This document shows positions 56,983 through 64,000 of a stretch of 64,000 nucleotides of DNA, piece after piece (the stretch's first letter is position 1; each line of letters starts with the position of its first letter). Origin of the DNA: Peterkaempfera sp044755465 (GTDB lineage: Bacteria > Actinomycetota > Actinomycetes > Streptomycetales > Streptomycetaceae). The notes beneath the pieces were generated by a model, which was given only the letters and a program-made list of their open reading frames with translations, did not search any database and was not told the DNA's origin. The DNA lies in the NCBI RefSeq assembly GCF_044755465.1, contig NZ_JBIVRB010000001.1, positions 1,364,001 through 1,428,000 of the forward strand. The letters run 5' to 3'. The position numbers and the translations under genes were made by a program.

Positions 56983-58227
56983 GTGCGCGAGCCGACCGCC
57001 ACCGGCGGGCCGCCCCACCGGACCGCCCCCGCCTCCCAACAGGGCATGCGGCGGCAGAACCTCGCCCTGGTGCTGCGCGAGGTCGCCGCTGCGGGCCCGC
57101 TCTCCCGCGCGGACGTCGCCGCCGCCAGCGGACTCACCCGCGCCGCCGTCTCCTCGCTGGTCGAGGAGCTGATCGGCAGCGGACTCCTCGCCGAGCTGGG
57201 CCCCGCCCCCAGCGGCCGGGTGGGCCGCCCCGGCACCGCCCTCACCCTCAACCCGCAGGGCCCCGCCGGGCTGGGGGCCGAGGTCGGCGTGGAGCACCTG
57301 GCCGCCTGCGCGGTGGACCTGCGCGGGGAGGTACGGGCCTGGCGGCGGGTCGCCGCCGACAACCGCACCCGGCCCGCCGCCGAGACCCTGGCCGACCTCG
57401 CCGCGCTGCTGCGCACCGTGGCGGCCGAGGTCGCGCCCGAGCTGCACCCGGCCGGGCTGGGCCTGGCCGTCCCCGGCCTGGTCGGCGTGCAGGCCGGGCT
57501 GGTGCAGCGCGCCGCCAACCTGGGCTGGAGCGGGCTCCCGGTGATCGCGGTGCTCCGCTCCCAGCTGCGGGCGGTCGGCGCCCCGGAGCTGGCCGCGCTG
57601 CCCGCCGAGGTCGACAACGAGGCCAACCTGGGCGGCCTGGCCGAGCTGTGGCTCGGCGGGCACGACGGTGCCGAGGACTTCGTCCACATCTCGGCGGAGG
57701 CCGGTATCGGCGCCGCGCTGATCGTCGCCGGGCGCCTCTTCCGGGGCGCCCGGGGCTTCGCGGGCGAGCTGGGCCACGTCCCCGTCGAGCCGGAAGGGCC
57801 GCCCTGCCCGTGCGGCGCCCGGGGCTGCCTGGAGCAGTACGCGGGCGAGCGGGCGGTGCGCCGGGCCGCCGGGACGGCCGCCGTCGGCGGGGACTGGGTC
57901 GGGCTGCTCACCGAGCGCGCCGCCGCCGGGGACCGGGCGGTGCTGGCCGCCCTGGAGCGGGCCGGCACCGCGCTGGGCACGGCGGTCGCCGGGGCGGTCA
58001 ACCTGATCGACCCGGCGGCGGTGATACTCGGCGGCGGCTACGCCGAGCTGGGCGAGTGGCTGCTGCCGGGCATGCACCGCGAACTGGCCGCCCGGGTCAC
58101 CGTGCGGCCCTGGTCGCCGGAGTGGCTGGCGGTCTCCTCGCTGGGGCGCCGGGGCCCGCTGCTGGGTGCGGCGACCGGTGTCGTACGCGCGATCGTCGAG
58201 GACCCCGGCCGGTTCGCCGCCCGCTGA
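56983..58227 (+). CDS. ROK-family transcriptional repressor (XylR-like)
   Basis: A 414-residue protein starting at GTG 56983 (AACGAGG upstream). Residues about 20-80 are a winged helix (SRADVAAASGLTRAAVSSLVEELIGSGLL). The ROK sugar-binding domain follows, with DNEANLGGLAE, AGIGAALIVAGRLFRGARGFAGELGHV and the zinc motif CPCGARGCLEQY. Position after xylAB indicates it represses the xylose genes unless xylose is present. Confidence 0.92.
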   Translation: MREPTATGGPPHRTAPASQQGMRRQNLALVLREVAAAGPLSRADVAAASGLTRAAVSSLVEELIGSGLLAELGPAPSGRVGRPGTALTLNPQGPAGLGAEVGVEHLAACAVDLRGEVRAWRRVAADNRTRPAAETLADLAALLRTVAAEVAPELHPAGLGLAVPGLVGVQAGLVQRAANLGWSGLPVIAVLRSQLRAVGAPELAALPAEVDNEANLGGLAELWLGGHDGAEDFVHISAEAGIGAALIVAGRLFRGARGFAGELGHVPVEPEGPPCPCGARGCLEQYAGERAVRRAAGTAAVGGDWVGLLTERAAAGDRAVLAALERAGTALGTAVAGAVNLIDPAAVILGGGYAELGEWLLPGMHRELAARVTVRPWSPEWLAVSSLGRRGPLLGAATGVVRAIVEDPGRFAAR

Positions 58228-58242
58228 GCCGGGGGCCGAGCG

Positions 58243-58290
58243 CGGGGGCGGCGGTGTCCGGGCGCGGGGGTGTCCGGGCGCGGGGGTGTC
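58243..58290. repeat. 16-bp tandem repeat in a GC-rich spacer
   Basis: CGGGCGCGGGGGTGTC occurs at 58259 and 58275, and a close variant at 58243. The spacer 58228-58468 has no gene. Confidence 0.75.
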
Positions 58291-58468
58291 CGGGCCGGTC
58301 CGCCGCGCGCTGCCTCCACGCTCCGCGCGCCGCGCGGCGGTGATCCCGCCGTCCGGCGGTACGGCGTGGGCCGGGCCTCCGACCTGCGCGACCCGGGGCC
58401 CGCGCGGAGCCGCGAGCAGTGGATACTTGGGCCGACATCGGCCGCAGGACGACCGGAGGCGAGGCAGC

Positions 58469-58924
58469 GTGGACGCGCGCGACGGAGTGGCGGAGGACGC
58501 CTTCCGCTCGGTGGAGCACGAGCTGGCCCTGCTGTTCCGGCGCGCCCGAGCCAGGGCCGCCGAGATGGCCCGCGAGGTCCACCCGGAGCTGGAGGGCAGC
58601 GCCTATCCGCTGCTGGCGTACATCGAGGGCCTGGACAAGGTGCGCCTCACCGACATCGGGCTGCACTTCGGCGTCGGCAAGGCCACCGTCAGCCGGCAGA
58701 TCAAGGCGCTGGAGGGGCTGGGCCTGGTCCGCCGGGAGTCCGACCCGCTGGACGGCAGGGTCTCGCTGGTCTCGCTGACCGACGAGGGCGCCCGCCGCTA
58801 CGTCAGCGCCCGCGACGCCCGGATGGGCAGCCTGCGGACCATGCTGGAGACCTGGGACGCGGCGGACGTGGCCCGGTTCGCCGGGCTGCTGCACCGCTTC
58901 AACGACCTGATCGAGTACGGCTGA
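58469..58924 (+). CDS. MarR-family transcriptional regulator
   Basis: A 151-residue winged-helix protein starting at GTG 58469, four nt after GGAGGCGAGG. The DNA-binding part is LTDIGLHFGVGKATVSRQIKALEGLGLVRRESDPLDGRVSLVSLTDEG. The N- and C-terminal helices give the dimer interface. Target genes are not evident; neighbours are the ROK gene and a convergent small membrane gene. The stop sits in a 7-bp arm (58920-58926) that pairs with 58944-58950. Confidence 0.9.
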   Translation: MDARDGVAEDAFRSVEHELALLFRRARARAAEMAREVHPELEGSAYPLLAYIEGLDKVRLTDIGLHFGVGKATVSRQIKALEGLGLVRRESDPLDGRVSLVSLTDEGARRYVSARDARMGSLRTMLETWDAADVARFAGLLHRFNDLIEYG

Positions 58925-58940
58925 CCGGCGCCCGCCGCGC

Positions 58941-59195
58941 TCAGGTCAGCGCGATCAGGTACAGCCCGTAGCCCACGGCCGCCGCGCAGGCGCCGAAGCA
59001 GACGACGGCCGCGCCCAGCGCCGGCCCGCCGCCCCCGCCCGAGGGGGCCCCGGCGGGAGCCCCCGCAGCCGCCTCCCGGGCGGCCTCGCGGCGGGAGAGG
59101 GCCAGCACGCCCAGCGCGAACGCCGCGACCACCGCGACGGTGATGCCGAAGCTGACACCTGCGGTGCCGGCGAGCGCGCCCCATTTGATGTGCAC
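58941..59195 (-). CDS. Small membrane protein downstream of the phosphate permease
   Basis: An 84-residue protein starting at GTG 59195 (VHIKWGALAGTAGVSF). Two hydrophobic segments (residues about 12-32 and 60-80) flank an Ala/Gly/Pro-rich loop. It follows the pit gene on the same strand after 65 bp. No family recognised. Confidence 0.7.
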   Translation of the reverse strand: MHIKWGALAGTAGVSFGITVAVVAAFALGVLALSRREAAREAAAGAPAGAPSGGGGGPALGAAVVCFGACAAAVGYGLYLIALT

Positions 59196-59260
59196 GGGTG
59201 TTTCCTTTCCTGCGGTCCGGCGAGTTCCTGCGGTCCGGCGAGTTCCTGTGGTCCGGCGAG

Positions 59261-60505
<1,245 letters not shown>

Positions 60506-60554
60506 AACCAAACAATCGTCGGAGTCCGATGTCGTCGTGGGCGACCGTAGGAGC

Positions 60555-60576
60555 GGTGAGTGAACGGAAGGTTAAC
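60555..60576 (-). promoter_or_regulatory. PHO-box-like direct repeats before pit
   Basis: On the minus strand GTTAACCTTCC is followed directly by GTTCACTCACC, two 11-nt units of the PhoP type, 50 bp before the start. The spacer to the conservon also contains a TTGACA at 60715-60720. Confidence 0.65.
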
Positions 60577-60625
60577 GAGCGACGACTTCGCGGTGCGGGT
60601 GCCCGGGTCGCCGCCCGGAAGGGGT

Positions 60626-60658
60626 GTTCAGGGAGCATTCAGGGAGTGTTCAGGAGGA
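60626..60658 (+). promoter_or_regulatory. Three GTTCA/ATTCA units at 11-nt spacing
   Basis: GTTCA (60626), ATTCA (60637) and GTTCA (60648) repeat every 11 nt on the plus strand, each followed by GGGAG or GGAGG. They keep the PHO-box period but not the pyrimidine-rich second half, so PhoP binding is less sure. They face the conservon genes. Confidence 0.45.
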
Positions 60659-60886
60659 GTGTCTCGGAGGGGCGTCCCGAAGGGGGTGTCCGGGCTGTCC
60701 GGCGTGTCCCGATATTGACATGGGCATGTGACGGTGGAATCGTCGGTGGCCGCCCGCCGTCCACATGATCTGCACACTGTCAAGGTAGTTTGATCTTGTT
60801 TAGGCGAGCCGTTGTGCGATTCACTCTTTCGGGTGTCTGTGGCGGTATCGGGCAGTAGATGGCCGATATGCCGGTTGAGATGGGCG

Positions 60887-63040
60887 ATGCCGCAGGACAT
60901 CCGAGTTCACCGAACAAGATTGCGAGATCCGGTGCGGACGAGGCGAGTGGAGCCGCGGCGGCACGCCGCGGCGCCGACCACCCCACCAGAACGCGTACGC
61001 AACGGGGACGAGCCGGCGGCCCAGTGCGGCCCCCGTGGCGCCGCCTGGGTCGCCGTCGGCGTGCCCGCTTCCCTGCTTGCCACGGGATGTGCGAGCACGT
61101 CGACCGGGACCACCGCCGTCCTGGGGACGGCCACCGCCGCCGCCGCGGTCGCCGCCGCCTGGGGGCTGGTGGTCACCGTCCGGCGCACCATGGTCCGCCC
61201 GCTGCTGCGGGACCGCGACCGGGTCGCCGCCGAGCGCGACCGGCTCGCCGGGGAGCACGGCACCCTGAGCGCCGAGCGCGACCAGCTGCTGCGCGACCGC
61301 GAGGCCAGGCACGCCCAGCTCCAGGCGCTCAGCGCCCAGCTGCACGCGGTGGCCGCCGAACGCGACGGGCTGCTCGCCGAGCGGGACGAGGTCGCGGCCG
61401 AGCGCGACGAGCTCCAGGGCAGCGTCGACGCGACCTTTGTCAACCTGGCGATGCGCACCCTCACCCTTGTGGAGCGGCAACTCGTCCTGATCGAGACACT
61501 GGAGGGCCGCGAGGGCGAACCGGAGCAGCTGGAGAACCTCTACCGGCTGGACCACCTGGCCACCCGGATGCGCCGCAACAGCGAGAACATGCTGCTGCTG
61601 GCCGGTCTGGAGAACAGCCGCCGGGGCAACCGCAACGTCCCGCTGCTGGATGTGCTGCGCGCCGCCGTCTCGGAGATCGAGCGCTATGAGCGGGTGCGCA
61701 TCCAGTTCCTGCCACCGGTCCGGCTGATCGGCGGCGCGGCGGACGACACCAGCCATCTGGTGGCGGAGCTGCTGGAGAACGCCACCGCCTTCTCCCCGCC
61801 GCAGAACGAGGTGGAGATCGGCGGCTGGCTGCTGGACAACGGCGAGCTGATGATCTCGGTGGCGGACCGGGGCATCGGCATCCCGCCGGACCGGCTCCGC
61901 GAGATCAACGAGCGGCTCGACAACCCCGACGCGGGCGATGTCGAGCAGCTCTCCGGCCGGGCCCCCTGGCGCGAGCAGACCGCCTCCGCCCGGAGCATGG
62001 GCCTGTTCGTCGTCTCCCGGCTGGCCCGCAGGCACGGCGTCCGGGTGCAGCTGCGGGAGACCGCCGCAGGCGGCGGCACCACCGCCATCGTGGTGGTGCC
62101 GCGCGAGGCCGTGGTGGAGGCCGACCTGTCGGCGGCCGAGCTGGACGAGCAGCGCGCGGCCGAGCGTACGGCCCGGGTGGCGGCCACCGTCGGGCAGACC
62201 CCGGCGGTGCCCCCGCTGCCGGTGCGGTCGGCCCGGCCGGAGCCGCCGGTCACCCCGGCGGCGGCCGAGCCCGAGCGGCCCCCGGCCGCCCCGGCGGCCG
62301 ACCAGCCCCCGCCGCCGCTGCCGAGACGGACCGTCGCCGTCCCGCCCGCCCGCCGGGCCGCCGGGGCGCCGGACGAGATCCCCGGCGAGGCCGCCGCCGA
62401 GACAGTCGCCGCCGGTCCGGACCAGCCGCCCGGCACCCCCGGCCGGGCCCCGGCCGGCCTCCGGGACGACGCCGAGCACGGCCGTACGGCGCCGCCGGCC
62501 GCCGCCACCGAGCAGGACAGCCGCCCGCGCCGCGCCACCGACCGGCCGGCCCGGCACGCCGCCCCGACCACTCCGACCGCCCCGACCACTCCGACTGCCC
62601 CGACCGCCCCGACAGCCCCGCCCGGGGAGCCGTCGCCGCAGGCCGCGACCCGGCCCCGGGAGGCCGCCAGGGAGGCCGCCCGAGCGGCCGGAGCGGAGCA
62701 GCGGGTGCCGCCGGTGGGCCATAATCCTGACGATGTGTCGGACGACAGCCCGACGACCCGGCTCGGCCTGCCGCGCCGGGTGCCGAGGACGGTCGGCCTG
62801 CCCGGCACCGGCGAGGCGCCGGCGTCCGGGCTGCGCCGGGAGGCCGGCGAGCGCACCGGGTCCACCTCGGCGGAGGAGCTCCGGCGCCGCCTCGGTGGCT
62901 TCCAGAGCGGGCTGCGCCAGGCGGCCCAGGAGGGCGGCCCGGTGGAGCAGGGCCCGGCCCGTCCGGTGCGGGACACCGGTCGGGCGGGGGAGACGGAGCA
63001 GGGGGTCGGCGGTTCCTCGATTGAGGAGGCAAGCAGATGA
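60887..63040 (+). CDS. Sensor-like histidine kinase of a conservon (CvnA)
   Basis: A 717-residue protein (ATG 60887; start uncertain, no strong ribosome site). One membrane segment lies at about residues 55-85 (VLGTATAAAAVAAAWGLVVTV), then a coiled coil of RD-rich repeats (AAERDRLAGE, SAERDQLLRD) and an ATPase domain with ELLENATAFSPP and SVADRGIGIPPDR. There is no classical phospho-His box, as in other CvnA proteins. Residues 430-700 are disordered, Pro-rich. It heads the cvnABCD operon that assembles a G-protein-like signalling complex at the membrane. Confidence 0.85.
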   Translation: MPQDIRVHRTRLRDPVRTRRVEPRRHAAAPTTPPERVRNGDEPAAQCGPRGAAWVAVGVPASLLATGCASTSTGTTAVLGTATAAAAVAAAWGLVVTVRRTMVRPLLRDRDRVAAERDRLAGEHGTLSAERDQLLRDREARHAQLQALSAQLHAVAAERDGLLAERDEVAAERDELQGSVDATFVNLAMRTLTLVERQLVLIETLEGREGEPEQLENLYRLDHLATRMRRNSENMLLLAGLENSRRGNRNVPLLDVLRAAVSEIERYERVRIQFLPPVRLIGGAADDTSHLVAELLENATAFSPPQNEVEIGGWLLDNGELMISVADRGIGIPPDRLREINERLDNPDAGDVEQLSGRAPWREQTASARSMGLFVVSRLARRHGVRVQLRETAAGGGTTAIVVVPREAVVEADLSAAELDEQRAAERTARVAATVGQTPAVPPLPVRSARPEPPVTPAAAEPERPPAAPAADQPPPPLPRRTVAVPPARRAAGAPDEIPGEAAAETVAAGPDQPPGTPGRAPAGLRDDAEHGRTAPPAAATEQDSRPRRATDRPARHAAPTTPTAPTTPTAPTAPTAPPGEPSPQAATRPREAAREAARAAGAEQRVPPVGHNPDDVSDDSPTTRLGLPRRVPRTVGLPGTGEAPASGLRREAGERTGSTSAEELRRRLGGFQSGLRQAAQEGGPVEQGPARPVRDTGRAGETEQGVGGSSIEEASR

Positions 63041-63510
63041 CGGTAGGCGGCGCGGCCGGTGTTCCCGTGATGGCACGTGGCGATCAAGGCGAAGGAGGGA
63101 TCAGCCAGGAGGCGCACAAGGTGAGATGGCTGCTCTCCGACTTCGCCTCGGGGGTCCGCGGCCTACAGGACGTCGTGGTGGTCTCCTCGGACGGGCTGCT
63201 GCTGGCGGCCTCCGAGGGGGCGCGGCGGGCCCAGGATCTCGCGGCGGTGGTGTCCGGGCTGGTCAGCCTGGGGGCCGGGGCGGCCCGGGTGCTGGACAAC
63301 GGAGCGGTGAAGCAGACCATCGTGACCATGGACGGCGGTCACCTGTTCCTCATGTCGATCAGCGACGGGTCGTGCCTCGGAGTGCACGCCTCGCTCGACT
63401 GCGACCTCAGCGTGGTGGCGTACCAGATGGCGCTGCTCGTGGAGCGGGCCGGGCACGCGCTCACCCCCGAGGTCCGCAGTGAACTCCACCGGGCGATGGC
63501 CGCCCGGTGA
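63037..63510 (+). CDS. Roadblock/LC7 domain protein (CvnB)
   Basis: A 157-residue protein overlapping CvnA by ATGA. The roadblock core is VRWLLSDFASGVRGLQDVVVVSSDGLLLAAS and DLAAVVSGLVSLGAGAARVL. Such MglB-like proteins regulate small GTPases. It precedes the DUF742 gene with a four-base overlap. Confidence 0.92.
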   Translation: MTVGGAAGVPVMARGDQGEGGISQEAHKVRWLLSDFASGVRGLQDVVVVSSDGLLLAASEGARRAQDLAAVVSGLVSLGAGAARVLDNGAVKQTIVTMDGGHLFLMSISDGSCLGVHASLDCDLSVVAYQMALLVERAGHALTPEVRSELHRAMAAR

Positions 63511-63950
63511 CATCGGCGAAAGGTGAGTCGGTGCGCGGCAGCGACCACAGCACTGGGGCCGTACGGCGCCCAGGCGCGGGGCGGGCATCCCGCGTCCGCC
63601 CGTACGCGATCACCGGTGGCCGGACCCGCTTCGGGCACGTGCTCCTGGTGGAGACCCTGGTCTCCGCCCTCAACCGGCCGGCGGCGGCCGAGGGCGGCGG
63701 ACTGCCCGAGCTGGAGGCGATCTGCGAGCTGTGCCGTGGCCATATGCGCTCGATCGCGGAGATCTCGGCGCTGCTGCGGATGCCGCTCGGCGTGGTCCGG
63801 GTGCTGGTGAGCGACCTGGCGGACCAGCGCCGCATCCGGGTGCACGGCGCGCCCGGCGGCGACGGGTTGGACGGAGGCGACGGAACTGCCGGCTCGACGA
63901 CGAGCCGGGCTCTGCTGGAAAGGGTGCTGGGTGGACTTCGCAAGCTCTGA
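63507..63950 (+). CDS. DUF742 protein (CvnC)
   Basis: A 147-residue protein starting at GTG 63507, overlapping the CvnB stop. It has the DUF742 pattern: VRPYAITGGRTRFGH at residues about 31-45 and ICELCRGHMRSIAEISALLRMPLGVVRVLVSDLADQ, a small winged-helix-like domain. Its last 20 bases overlap the next gene start. Confidence 0.9.
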   Translation: MTSAKGESVRGSDHSTGAVRRPGAGRASRVRPYAITGGRTRFGHVLLVETLVSALNRPAAAEGGGLPELEAICELCRGHMRSIAEISALLRMPLGVVRVLVSDLADQRRIRVHGAPGGDGLDGGDGTAGSTTSRALLERVLGGLRKL

Positions 63951-64000
63951 GACCGTGGCGGGGCAGCCCGTCCCCGGCCTGCCTGCCGCCGCGGTCCCGC
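63931..64000 (+). CDS. Conservon GTPase (CvnD), N-terminus only
   Basis: GTG 63931 opens a frame reading VDFASSETVAGQPVPG through the window end. CvnD GTPases begin with a similar MDFxSS sequence, and the order cvnA-B-C-D is fixed, so the call rests on position and this short match. The P-loop is beyond the window. Confidence 0.75.
   Translation, partial: MDFASSETVAGQPVPGLPAAAVP

Overview
The window is from a high-GC actinomycete of the Streptomyces / Kitasatospora / Streptacidiphilus type. Third codon positions are almost always G or C, GTG starts are frequent, and the gene content is characteristic: a dasABC chitin-sugar transporter, a WhiB protein of the WblE type, a SigB-like sigma factor with an RsbW-like partner, nickel superoxide dismutase, a fused 2-oxoglutarate dehydrogenase/decarboxylase, DUF397/XRE pairs and a conservon (roadblock/DUF742/GTPase). 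From memory, the order from the das genes to lon broadly follows the S. coelicolor SCO5232-SCO5285 block, with insertions. I used that order only as supporting evidence.

Layout. 1-5.0 kb: end of dasA, dasB, dasC, a family 3 glycosidase and a SIS-domain sugar-phosphate enzyme, which together import and process N-acetylglucosamine oligomers. 5.0-9.8 kb: accessory TetR/flavin monooxygenase and LysR/YeiH divergent pairs, separated by an assembly gap with duplicated flanks. 9.8-13.95 kb: a PemK-like gene, a secreted Pro/Ala-rich protein, a WhiJ-like cluster (RsbW-type ATPase, DUF397, XRE regulator) with a 12-bp iterated array in its divergent promoter region, and a DUF574 methyltransferase. 14.4-24.9 kb: PdtaS-like sensor kinase, wblE, a lipid-kinase-like protein, sigH and its anti-sigma partner, acetyltransferase, zinc finger, Na+/H+ antiporter, sodN/sodX, and a CGNR regulator. 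25.1-34.7 kb: ECF sigma/anti-sigma pair, polar amino-acid ABC transporter, malic enzyme, quinone-oxidoreductase-like protein, PadR/DUF4097 operon. 34.8-47.7 kb: Ser/Thr kinase, kgd, a two-component pair, a spermidine-synthase-like protein, a rhomboid-like protein and lon. 47.8-51 kb: a DUF6879 gene followed in the same frame by a STAND/NLR-like NB-ARC-TPR gene that has no standard start codon and carries a RHIM/amyloid-like N-terminal motif. 51-58.9 kb: enoyl-CoA hydratase, peptidoglycan amidase, a poor-quality scaffold join, and the xylA/xylB/ROK cluster with a MarR gene. 58.9-64 kb: phosphate permease with PHO-box-like repeats, then a cvnABCD conservon cut by the window end.

Regulatory DNA is rich: DasR-like sites before the sensor kinase, a CRP-like site before wblE, a ClgR-like box before lon, PadR and TetR operators, PHO-box-like repeats, many strong convergent terminators, and at least nine genes whose -10 hexamer lies 6-7 nt before the start codon (leaderless transcripts). 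No tRNA, rRNA, CRISPR array, insertion sequence or prophage was recognised.
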